Of a stretch of DNA of 15,501 bases, positions 6,841-13,851 are shown piece after piece (within the stretch, counting starts at the first letter, position 1; the number at the start of each line of letters is the position of its first letter). A program made the translations under genes and the position numbers. This DNA is from Rhizobacter sp. (GTDB taxonomy: Bacteria > Pseudomonadota > Gammaproteobacteria > Burkholderiales > Burkholderiaceae): the NCBI GenBank assembly GCA_014379885.1, contig JACMKW010000685.1:1-15501 (forward strand), given 5' to 3'. A model generated the notes under the pieces. That model had not been told where the DNA came from, did not search any database, and worked only from the letters and a program-made list of their open reading frames with translations.

Positions 6841-7749
6841 TCAGGCCATGAGTTGAGAAGCGAACTCGGGTGCCGACCAGGTGAGTGGCAAGGCTTGTGC
6901 GCGCCACAGACCCGTGTCGACAGTGAAGCGAATCTCTCGTTGGGTGTTGTCCTCGCTCCACAGCAACTCGCTGCGGCCCGTCAGGTGCAAAAGATCACCG
7001 CTGTCGTGGTCGATGAACAGCAGCCCGGCGAGTGGATTCGCGGCCAAGTTGCCCAGCGTGTTGAAGAAGTTGTTGCCGCGGTAGTCGGGAATGTGCAGCA
7101 CGGTCGCGCCACCGTTTTCACCGAGGCGAACAAAGCCCGGTCGGCCGCCGCGGTGCGACATGTCCACACCGTCTGCATCGGCGTGGCCGCGTGCATGCTG
7201 TGTGGCCGATGCGATGAACAAGGTGTCGGCCCCGTTCACCAAGCGCTGTGCTCGGGCGCTGAGTTGCGAATGCTCGGGTTGAGCTGGAGGCGGCACGCCG
7301 CGGTCCACCCAGCGTGGGGTACGTGCCTGGATGTACTTGGGGCAGTTGCCGAAGCTCTGGTCGACCTGCACCGTGAAGCCGTTTGCATCGAGCGCAACAA
7401 TGCTGCCGTTCATGCGGTTGCGTCGCCGTGTGTGCGGCTCCAGCCCCAGCAGGCCGAGCGGCATGCCAGGTTGCAGTGCTGTTGGGTCGCCCGCTTGTGG
7501 CAGAGCTTCCACACGCAGATGCAGCGCATCCGGCGCATGCATGAAACCCGGCCAGCCGCTCAGCACCGAAGCCCAGGGCCGGTGTTTTGCATCCAGGCTG
7601 CCCACCAGCAGCGTGGGCAACTTTTCGAACAGCTCGATGTGCTGCTCGGGCATGGCCGGGCGAATCACTTGCTGCATCACCGCTGCCGAGCGTTCGTGCA
7701 CACCGGCGCGCAGCTGTACCTCGCGTTCACCAGCGTGCACCGTACCCAT
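6841..7749 (-). CDS. Pyridoxamine 5'-phosphate oxidase-like FMN-binding protein
   Basis: 302 residues from ATG 7749. A TTG two codons earlier overlaps the stop of the preceding gene; either way the two genes abut, with two bases between stop and ATG, which indicates translational coupling. The protein has the split-barrel flavin-binding pattern of the PNPOx-like superfamily: LLVGSLDAKHRPWAS at 47-61, SFGNCPKYIQ at 132-141, DMSHRGGRPGFV at 196-207 and PDYRGNNFFNTLGN at 231-244, ending in a strand LAGLLFIDHDSG. This long two-part type is usually annotated pyridoxamine 5-phosphate oxidase family protein; some homologues are flavin reductases or fused to ferredoxin domains, but here no [2Fe-2S] domain follows. 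No Tat or Sec signal. Being next to a glutathione S-transferase and a LysR regulator suggests a detoxification or redox role. True PNP oxidase activity is unlikely. Confidence 0.82.
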   Translation of the reverse strand: MGTVHAGEREVQLRAGVHERSAAVMQQVIRPAMPEQHIELFEKLPTLLVGSLDAKHRPWASVLSGWPGFMHAPDALHLRVEALPQAGDPTALQPGMPLGLLGLEPHTRRRNRMNGSIVALDANGFTVQVDQSFGNCPKYIQARTPRWVDRGVPPPAQPEHSQLSARAQRLVNGADTLFIASATQHARGHADADGVDMSHRGGRPGFVRLGENGGATVLHIPDYRGNNFFNTLGNLAANPLAGLLFIDHDSGDLLHLTGRSELLWSEDNTQREIRFTVDTGLWRAQALPLTWSAPEFASQLMA

Positions 7750-7751
7750 GG

Positions 7752-8366
7752 TCAAACCAGCGCCGGGTTGCGCACCATGCCGACGAAGTGCGGCAGGGCC
7801 TCGATGCGCTGCAGCCAGGCGCGCAGCTGCGAGAACGCTTGCAGCGACACCCCGCCTTCGGGGGCGTGGGCGGTGTAGGTGTAGAGCGCGATGTCGGCAA
7901 TCGTGGGCGCGGCGCTAGCAAGGTAGGGCTGGGAGGCGAGGTGGTCGTCCATGCGCTTGAAGAGCTGACCGGCGATCTCGCCGCAGCGCGGGTCTTGGGG
8001 CCGCCCGAACAGCACGTTGACGCGTGCATTGCCGGGACCGTTGACCAGGGTTCCCGCCGCTACCGACAGCCAGCGCTGCACGTTCGCCGCACTCACCGGG
8101 TCGCGCGGCAGCCATTGGCCGCTTGCGTCGTAGCGCAGCGCCAGGTAGGTGAGGATGGCGTTGCTGTCGGCGAGCGTGACGTCGCCGTCCTGGATCACCG
8201 GCACTTGGCCAAAACGGTTGAGCGCGAGGTACTCGGGCTCCTTCTGCGCGCCTTTCGTGATGTCGATCTCGATGGCTTCGAAGGGCAGCTGCAGCAGTGA
8301 CAGGAACAGGCGCACACGGTGCGCGTGGCCGGACAGCGGGTGGTGGTAGAAGCGGATCGTGGCCAT
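7752..8366 (-). CDS. Glutathione S-transferase
   Basis: 204 residues, the standard length for a cytosolic bacterial GST. The N-terminal thioredoxin-fold domain (about 1-80) has a candidate catalytic Ser12 (HPLSGHAHRVRL), the cis-Pro in QVPVI (54-58), and the glutathione-gamma-glutamyl-binding ADSNAI with Ser68. The helical domain covers about 90-204 and includes the N-capping box ASAAPTIADIALYTY (150-164), with Asp at 158. It conjugates or reduces electrophilic compounds with glutathione; the substrate is unknown. The start ATG 8366 has GAGAA four bases upstream. The gene is divergent from the LysR regulator, with 105 bases between them, and coupled to the flavin protein downstream. The three genes probably form one inducible unit. 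Confidence 0.92.
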   Translation of the reverse strand: MATIRFYHHPLSGHAHRVRLFLSLLQLPFEAIEIDITKGAQKEPEYLALNRFGQVPVIQDGDVTLADSNAILTYLALRYDASGQWLPRDPVSAANVQRWLSVAAGTLVNGPGNARVNVLFGRPQDPRCGEIAGQLFKRMDDHLASQPYLASAAPTIADIALYTYTAHAPEGGVSLQAFSQLRAWLQRIEALPHFVGMVRNPALV

Positions 8367-8471
8367 CGGGTTCTCAGCTCGGGTTGCAATGGCGTGACCT
8401 TAGCCAGCGACAGCTGAAATCGGAATGCCCGCCGCACGCACTTGATAATTCCGCGCAGAGGAATGACGTTG
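8367..8471. promoter_or_regulatory. Divergent control region between GST and lysR
   Basis: Classical position for a LysR-type operator. An inverted repeat CGGAAT (8421-8426) and ATTCCG (8448-8453) spans 33 bases, and GATAAT at 8444-8449 (a near -10 match for the plus strand) lies partly in its right arm. A regulator bound there would repress its own gene and could activate the GST operon. No clear -35 box accompanies the -10. Role inferred from position and symmetry. Confidence 0.4.
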
Positions 8472-9428
8472 ATGGACAAGCTCGAAGGCATGCGCATCTT
8501 TGTGGCCGTGGCCGATGCCCGCGGCTTTGCACCGGCTGCGCGGCAGCTGGCCATGTCGCCCCCGGCGGTGACACGCGCGATTGCTGCGCTTGAAGCACGC
8601 GTGGGCGTGCAGCTCCTGCGCCGCAGCACACGCAGCGTGGCGCTCACCGAGGCCGGTGCGCGCTTCCATGCCGATTGCAAACGCATCCTGGCCGAAATTG
8701 ACGAGGCCGAAGCTTCGGCCAGCGGCGCGCACGATGTGCCGCAGGGCCAGTTGTCGATCACGGCGTCGCAGATGTTCGGGAGATTGCATGTGGCGCCCGT
8801 GCTGCTGGATTTTTTGAAACAGCAGCCGCAGCTCACCGCGCGCAGCTTCTTCAGCGACCAGATCGTGCACCTGCTCGACGAGGGCTTCGACGTGGCGGTG
8901 CGCATTGCCCACCTGCCCGATTCGGGCCTCACCGCGCAGCGTGCTGGCCATGTGCGGCGCGTCGTCGTGGCCTCTGCGCAGTACCTGGCCGAGCATGGCG
9001 TGCCACGCACACCGGCCGATCTGGCACAGCACCGTGGCATGGGGTTTTCTCAGCACGGCTCGGTCAGCGCCCCCTGGGTGTTTTACCCGCCTGGCGGCAG
9101 GGCGCGCACCAACGGAGAAGCGGCCGGCGAGATCGCCCACCCGCAGATGCAGATGGTGACCAACGCCGGTGAAATGGCGATCGCGGCGGCGCTGGCGGGC
9201 CACGGCCTGGCGCGTGCGCTGTCGTACCAGGTCTCGAATGACGTGCTGGCCGGGCGCCTGCACGTCGTCATGGCCGACCACGAACCGCCGCCGATTCCCG
9301 TGCAACTGGTGTATGCCGAAGGCCGCAAGGCGGCTGCCAAAGTGCGCGCGTTTGTCGACTTCGCGCTGGAGCGCCTGCGTGCCGAGCCGGTGCTCAATGG
9401 CCGCCTGGTCTGGCCCGAACCGCTCTGA
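8472..9428 (+). CDS. LysR-family transcriptional regulator
   Basis: 318 residues, the only plus-strand gene of the window. ATG 8472 is chosen because AGAGGA (8457-8462) then has a nine-base spacing; the ATG at 8463 would touch the ribosome binding site. The N-terminal winged helix-turn-helix (about 1-60) shows MRIFVAVADARGF, RQLAMSPPAVTRAIAALE and VGVQLLRRSTR, followed by ALTEAG. The effector domain (about 88-300) is a periplasmic-binding-protein-like fold. The GVQLLRRSTRSVALTEAGARF form belongs to the large CrgA/YafC-like group that often controls adjacent redox or detoxification genes. It probably senses a small ligand and controls the divergent GST/flavin-protein operon and itself. A strong terminator follows the stop codon. 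Confidence 0.93.
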   Translation: MDKLEGMRIFVAVADARGFAPAARQLAMSPPAVTRAIAALEARVGVQLLRRSTRSVALTEAGARFHADCKRILAEIDEAEASASGAHDVPQGQLSITASQMFGRLHVAPVLLDFLKQQPQLTARSFFSDQIVHLLDEGFDVAVRIAHLPDSGLTAQRAGHVRRVVVASAQYLAEHGVPRTPADLAQHRGMGFSQHGSVSAPWVFYPPGGRARTNGEAAGEIAHPQMQMVTNAGEMAIAAALAGHGLARALSYQVSNDVLAGRLHVVMADHEPPPIPVQLVYAEGRKAAAKVRAFVDFALERLRAEPVLNGRLVWPEPL

Positions 9429-9436
9429 TGCAAAGG

Positions 9437-9467
9437 GAAACGCCCCGGCGCAGGCCGAGGCGTTTTC
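9437..9467. terminator. Intrinsic terminator between lysR and the GMC gene
   Basis: Stem AAACGCC (9438-9444) pairs with GGCGTTT (9459-9465). After one mismatch the stem goes on with CGGC (9446-9449) and GCCG (9454-9457), closed by the loop GCAG. On the plus strand it ends in TTTT, eight bases after the LysR stop; on the minus strand the reversed hairpin also ends in GTTT. It can serve the two converging genes. Confidence 0.85.
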
Positions 9468-9491
9468 AGAGAAGCGCCGAGAACCCGAGGC

Positions 9492-11159
9492 TCAGGTAGG
9501 TTCCGTCAACTTAGCCGTCTTGCAGCCGTAGATATCCAGCGCCAGGCGGGCCGTGTTGCGGGCCGACATGGCGAAGATCGTCTCTTGCGGGTTCAGCCCC
9601 AGGCTGGTCGGGAACACCGACGAGTCATGCACCGACAGATTGGTGATCTGATGGTGACGCCCGTTCGGGTTGACCACGCCCTTGGTCGGGTCGGCCGACA
9701 TGCCGCAGCCGCCCATCTGGTGAGCTGAGTTCAGGCGCACACGACCTGACACCATCGGCAAGGCATCCGCCGCGGCCTGGAAGTCGGCGTTGTTGGTGAA
9801 GCCTTGTGTATTGGCATCGATGTGGCCGATGAAGGCACGGGTTGCGCCGGCAGCAAACTGCACCGCGCCCTGGGCCTTGATGGAAGTTCTAATCGACTCC
9901 AGCACCGAGGTGCTCAGCGGGTAATCCAGACCCGGTGAGCCATCGGCGCGCAGCTTCACGGTGCCGCCTACGCTGTCGGCCATGAAGCCGTCGCGCACGA
10001 ACGAGATCACGACGCCGTACTTGCTGAAGTTGCGCATCAGTTCGGCGTGTTGCTCGCCGAAGTAGGTCGGGCCACCAGCCACCAGCACCGGGTGCAACGG
10101 AGCCACTTCCAGCTTGAAGCCCGGCGTGCCGGTCAGCGGCACGTTGTCCAGGTAGTGGTCGGAGTAGATCGACTGCGGCAGACCGGCATAGGCGTTGATC
10201 TCACGCTCGTACAGGCCACCCACCGAAGCGCTGGGGTGCAGGAACGTGCGCTTGCCCAAGGTGGCGTACGGATCGGGTGCGCTCGAGCGCAGCAACAGCG
10301 AGGGGCCGTTGATTGCGCTGCCGGCTTGCACGTAATGCTTGGCCTTGATCGTGACCTTGCGGCCGTTGGGCGCAAGTCCCGATGGGTCAAGTGCGTCACA
10401 CACCAGGCCGGTGATGGCCGTCTTGGCGGTGTTGAACGTGTAGTTCAGTGCACGCAGCCGGGTGTACAACTTGGCACCCAGGGCGAGGGCCGTGGGCAGC
10501 GTGGTGACCAGCATCGACTGCTTGGCGTTGATCGGGCAGCCCAGGCCACAGTAGCCGAGCGCCGCGCAACCCTTGACGTTGGGCGAAGTGATGCCCCAGC
10601 TCAGGCCCAGCTTCGACAGCCCCGAAGACAGAATCGCGTTGTTGCCGTTGATCGCGCCGCCCCAAGGCTTGATGCCCAGGCGCTTCTCGACCGCGGTGAA
10701 CCACGGGTCCATCCTGGCTTGGGTGTAGTCGGTCAGGCCATAGATGCGCTGCCAGTGCTCCAACACCGCTGCGGGGGTGCGGAAGCTGGTGGCCCAGTTC
10801 ACCGTGGTGCCGCCACCGACGGTGCGACCCTGCAGAATGCCAACGCCGCCGTCCAGCGTGCGACGTGCCAGGTTCTCCTGGTACATCTGCGGGTAAGCCT
10901 CGGACTCCTTCATGTTGAAGTCGCTCGACGACTTCAACGGGCCTTCTTCGATCAGCACGACCTTCAGGCCGCCGGCTGCCAGCATTTCAGCGGTGATGCC
11001 GCCGCCCGCGCCGGTGCCGATGATCACTACATCGGCCGTGATGGATTGATCACTGGTCAGGGTGGAAGCGTCGATGACTTTCCAGCCGGCCCGCTTGCCA
11101 ACGACCCAGGGGTCGATCGGCTTCTTGGTCGGGATGGGAATGATTTGGGGAATGGTCAT
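9492..11159 (-). CDS. GMC-family FAD oxidoreductase, alpha-type catalytic subunit
   Basis: 555 residues. FAD-binding GTGAGGG at 48-54 followed by the acidic end LIEEG (69-73), the second FAD motif GRTVGGGTTVNWA at 111-123, and the C-terminal GMC_oxred_C with catalytic His480 (SAHQMGG) and Asn523 (GLNPQETI). A cysteine motif C198-X5-C204-X3-C208 lies in a GLGCP context. From memory this is the spacing of the ligands of the [3Fe-4S] cluster in the alpha subunit of bacterial FAD-glucose dehydrogenase. The family oxidises alcohols or sugars. There is no signal peptide, which fits export by hitch-hiking on the Tat-signal small subunit encoded 13 bases upstream. A heme subunit gene is not adjacent. 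The substrate is unknown: sugar, sugar acid, sterol or long-chain alcohol are possible. The start ATG is preceded by a plausible GAGGCACCCTAC sequence. Confidence 0.9.
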   Translation of the reverse strand: MTIPQIIPIPTKKPIDPWVVGKRAGWKVIDASTLTSDQSITADVVIIGTGAGGGITAEMLAAGGLKVVLIEEGPLKSSSDFNMKESEAYPQMYQENLARRTLDGGVGILQGRTVGGGTTVNWATSFRTPAAVLEHWQRIYGLTDYTQARMDPWFTAVEKRLGIKPWGGAINGNNAILSSGLSKLGLSWGITSPNVKGCAALGYCGLGCPINAKQSMLVTTLPTALALGAKLYTRLRALNYTFNTAKTAITGLVCDALDPSGLAPNGRKVTIKAKHYVQAGSAINGPSLLLRSSAPDPYATLGKRTFLHPSASVGGLYEREINAYAGLPQSIYSDHYLDNVPLTGTPGFKLEVAPLHPVLVAGGPTYFGEQHAELMRNFSKYGVVISFVRDGFMADSVGGTVKLRADGSPGLDYPLSTSVLESIRTSIKAQGAVQFAAGATRAFIGHIDANTQGFTNNADFQAAADALPMVSGRVRLNSAHQMGGCGMSADPTKGVVNPNGRHHQITNLSVHDSSVFPTSLGLNPQETIFAMSARNTARLALDIYGCKTAKLTEPT

Positions 11160-11172
11160 GTAGGGTGCCTCT

Positions 11173-11700
11173 TCAAGCGAATTTCGGCGGGCCGGGGTAA
11201 CTGATGGCCGGCCAGTTGATCGGGTTGGAGTAATGCGCGTTGGGGATGAGCCCCATGAACGCGCTGAAGATCCCGCGCTGGCTTGCTGCCTGGCTCACGC
11301 GCAGGCCTTCGAGCAGAGCAGCCAGCAGCGATGCCGGCATGGCTTCCCAGGTGGCGGGGAAACCGGCGTTGAAGATCTGCGGCCCGCCCTTGAGGGTGGT
11401 GAACAGGCCCACGATGCCGGCCTTGTTGACCGGTGGGTAGTTGCTGACGATTTCACCGGCGCGCTGGGCGATCAGGTTGATCGATGCCTGGCGGGCGGTG
11501 GCCTCGGTGGGCAGCGCGCTGTTGCCCAGGATCACGGGCACCCACACGCGCAGGATGGCCAGTGAGGCAGCATCCAGAGCCGAAACCGGTGGGACGACCT
11601 GCGCCTGGGCCTCGCTCGCACTCATCCCCAAGCCTCCCCCCAGCGCCAGCGCCGTACTGCCGGCCACGCCAGTGGCCAGCAGATCTCTTCGTTTGATCAT
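11173..11700 (-). CDS. Tat-signal small subunit of the GMC dehydrogenase (gamma-like)
   Basis: 175 residues from ATG 11700, with AGGAGA six bases upstream. The N-terminus is a Tat signal: KRRDLLAT at 3-10, a mild hydrophobic core (GVAGSTALALGGG) and a likely signal peptidase site at AQA near residue 33. The mature part is helical and has a proline-rich end (WPAISYPGPP, 163-172). This size, signal and place before a GMC gene match the gluconate 2-dehydrogenase subunit 3 / glucose dehydrogenase gamma type of hitch-hiker, which carries its folded FAD partner to the periplasm. Sequence similarity beyond that is weak by eye, and there is no cysteine in the mature protein, so it holds no cluster of its own. 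It is the first gene of a two-gene operon. Confidence 0.82.
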   Translation of the reverse strand: MIKRRDLLATGVAGSTALALGGGLGMSASEAQAQVVPPVSALDAASLAILRVWVPVILGNSALPTEATARQASINLIAQRAGEIVSNYPPVNKAGIVGLFTTLKGGPQIFNAGFPATWEAMPASLLAALLEGLRVSQAASQRGIFSAFMGLIPNAHYSNPINWPAISYPGPPKFA

Positions 11701-11940
11701 TGTTTTCTCCTGTTTGACACATAGGCCGCACAAACGCACAGCCGTGCAAATATTAAGCAGAAATGTGACAAGACGGCCAGTGAAAACGCCAGTCCAGGTA
11801 TTATTTGATGGATTAATGAGACGACCGTACTAAAAGTAACGAAACGCTCGCTAGGGCGAGCTTGCGTGAGGCGGCTGGGGCCGCTGGCGCTACCTCGGGC
11901 GACGCGGGCCCGTTGCAGGCCGGCGCTCACCGCTCGCGGC
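11701..11940 (-). promoter_or_regulatory. AT-rich upstream region of the GMC operon
   Basis: 240 bases between the cyclase stop and the Tat-signal gene. Positions about 11745-11845 are clearly AT-richer than the rest of the window, which suggests the operon promoter; TAATAT on the minus strand (11755-11750) is a possible -10 but has no good -35 at 17 bases. GCCAGT occurs twice, 12 bases apart (11776-11781 and 11788-11793), about one helical turn, a possible regulator site. The hairpin GCTCGC-TAGG-GCGAGC at 11846-11861, followed on the minus strand by GTTTCGTT, may end the cyclase transcript. The part 11862-11940 is GC-rich with nothing recognised. Confidence 0.35.
11846..11861 (-). terminator. 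Possible terminator of the diguanylate cyclase gene
   Basis: Perfect six-base stem GCTCGC / GCGAGC with a four-base loop, about 80 bases past the cyclase stop codon. On the minus strand it is followed by GTTTCGTTACTTTT, a broken T-rich run. Stem is short, so the call is moderate. Confidence 0.4.
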
Positions 11941-13776
11941 TCAGGATTGCTCGAACTCGGCCGCGGGGGCGTCGGCCCAGAGCACCTGGTTGCGCCCGCT
12001 GCGTTTGGCCACCAGCAGGCGGTCATCGGCGGCCTTGAGCAGGTGCTCCATCGTCTCGTGCTCTTGGGCGTTGGCAAACGAGTCGGCCACGCCGGCAGAA
12101 AATGTGTTGGCCGCCAGCGAGCCGGTCTCGAAGTGAAAGGCCTTGCGTCGCCACGCTTGCAGCAGGCCCAGTACCTTGCGCTGGGCTTCGCGCGCGCCAC
12201 TGCTTGGCATCAGCAGGCAGAACTCTTCGCCGCCGAAGCGGAACGCGAGGTCGCTCTGTCTTGTGTTCTCGTTGAGCAGCGAGCCGAAGGCGGCAAGCAA
12301 GGTGTCGCCGGCCACGTGGCCGTGGCGGTCGTTCACGGCCTTGAAGTGGTCGAGGTCGATGATGGCCACCGCCAGCGGTTGCTGCTCGCGCCGCGCGTTC
12401 GCCAGCATCTGCGGCAACACGTCGTTGAGGTGGCGGCGGTTGAACAGGCCGGTGAGAAAGTCACGCGTGGCCTGCTGCTCCAGCTCGGCCTGCAACGCCT
12501 GCACTTCATTGATCTTTTGCGACAGCTGTTGGTTGATGGCCTCCAGCTCGGAGCGTGCACGCTCGGTGGCGCGGCGGCGGGCTTCGATCTCGTCGAGGTT
12601 TTGCTGCAGGCGGCGCAGCTCGGTCTGCAGCGACGCCGCCTGGTAACGCGCGCGGGATGCCTGGTGGCCGCGCTCCACGTGGCTGCACTGCCAAGCTCGC
12701 AAGGCAGCCAGCGCCTGCGGCGCATGGCCCAGGCGCTGGTGAACGTCGGCCAGGGCTTCATAGAAGAGGCAACGCACACGCAGGCTGATGCCTTCTTCGT
12801 CGGCGTTGGCGAACAAGGGCTCGCTCTCCATCAGCAGAGCGGCGGCCTGCGGCAGCTGCTGTTCGTCGGCGCTCAAGGCTTCGGCCATGGCCACCACCAG
12901 CGTGATGCGCTCATCGGGCACCTTCAGGCTCAGGCTGTCTTGCCGGGCACGCTCGACCAGATCGCGGCCCAGCGCCAGCTCGCCAGCGCGCAGCGCGGCC
13001 AGCGCCAGGGTCTCGAATTCGGCGTTGGTGGGGCCGCGGCCGCTTTCGTCAGGTGCGAGCTGCAGCAGGCGTTGCACGTCGGGCACGGCGTCTTGCGAAC
13101 GGGCAAGGCCGGTGAGGCAGATCACGCGGTTGATCAGCAGCACGCTCATCAGGCGCGTGTTGCTCAACTGTGCGCCACGGGTGATGCCTTCTTCGATGTA
13201 GCTCAAGGCCTGATGGTGGTCACCGAGCTGGTTCAGCTCGTGTGCCAGGTTGCAGTACAGCACCACCTCGAAGCCGTTGCCACGCGCGGGCCGCGCTTCG
13301 TGCAGCGCTTGGTACATGTAGGCGAATGCCTGCTCCGACTGGCCGAGCGACGAGTAACAGCCGGCGATCACGTTGAGCAGCATGCCCAGCTCGTCGCGCT
13401 TGAGCACGCTCAGGCCTTCGGCGCGCAGCGGCAGCACACGCTCCAGTGATTCACGGTATTTGCCTTCGCGCCAAAGGCAGCGCGCAATGCCGACCTCGGC
13501 CAGCAGGTATCCGGCGCGGTCATGCGTGGTGTTGAAACAGCGCTGGCCCAGCGACAACTCGTGCGAGGCCTCTTGCGGCGTTGCGTACCAGATGAGGTGC
13601 AGGCCACGCACCAGGCGTGCCCAGCCTTCAGCGGCTGCGTCGTTGTGCTCCAGTGCCTTGGCGAGTGCCTGGTCAGCCAGCGCAATGCAGCGCGGCGAGT
13701 CGCGGTACAACAGTTTCCACGCGCGGCGGGCCAGGGCCAGGGCGGGTGAAGCTGGTGAGTCGGACAGCGCCTTCAT
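11941..13776 (-). CDS. Soluble diguanylate cyclase: TPR-like repeats, coiled coil, GGDEF
   Basis: 611 residues. Residues 1-375 are helical and TPR-like (for example YLLAEVGIARCLWREGKY near 90-107 and YCNLAHELNQLGDHHQALSY at 174-193), suited to binding a protein or peptide. A coiled coil covers about 380-436. The GGDEF domain covers about 437-600, with metal-site DLDHFKAVND (474-483), the active-site GGEEF at 515-519 and the inhibitory I-site RQSD at 506-509, five residues before GGEEF. It should make cyclic di-GMP from two GTP with product inhibition. There is no signal peptide or membrane segment, so it is cytosolic, unlike many TPR-GGDEF proteins with a membrane anchor. No EAL domain. Start: GGGAGA nine bases before ATG. 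Single gene between the GMC operon and the ATPase; its input signal is unknown. Confidence 0.92.
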   Translation of the reverse strand: MKALSDSPASPALALARRAWKLLYRDSPRCIALADQALAKALEHNDAAAEGWARLVRGLHLIWYATPQEASHELSLGQRCFNTTHDRAGYLLAEVGIARCLWREGKYRESLERVLPLRAEGLSVLKRDELGMLLNVIAGCYSSLGQSEQAFAYMYQALHEARPARGNGFEVVLYCNLAHELNQLGDHHQALSYIEEGITRGAQLSNTRLMSVLLINRVICLTGLARSQDAVPDVQRLLQLAPDESGRGPTNAEFETLALAALRAGELALGRDLVERARQDSLSLKVPDERITLVVAMAEALSADEQQLPQAAALLMESEPLFANADEEGISLRVRCLFYEALADVHQRLGHAPQALAALRAWQCSHVERGHQASRARYQAASLQTELRRLQQNLDEIEARRRATERARSELEAINQQLSQKINEVQALQAELEQQATRDFLTGLFNRRHLNDVLPQMLANARREQQPLAVAIIDLDHFKAVNDRHGHVAGDTLLAAFGSLLNENTRQSDLAFRFGGEEFCLLMPSSGAREAQRKVLGLLQAWRRKAFHFETGSLAANTFSAGVADSFANAQEHETMEHLLKAADDRLLVAKRSGRNQVLWADAPAAEFEQS

Positions 13777-13851
13777 GGGGCGGATTCTCCCGCTTTCTCA
13801 GGCACAACTGAGGGGCCTGCCGCGAAGAGGCTGCGGGTCGTTGACTGCGCC

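Noticed and set aside
11772..11793. Short match to the lacZ-alpha / M13 primer region (TTCACTGGCCGTC on the minus strand), suggesting vector contamination
   Set aside because: The match is about 13 bases and stops at once on both sides; such a match is expected by chance in a window of this length, and the flanks are ordinary operon DNA.
11866..13449. 527-codon plus-strand open frame opposite the GGDEF gene
   Set aside because: Antisense to a gene with intact GGEEF, RxxD and DLDHFK motifs; the composition (Gln, Leu, Val, His) is that of a shadow.
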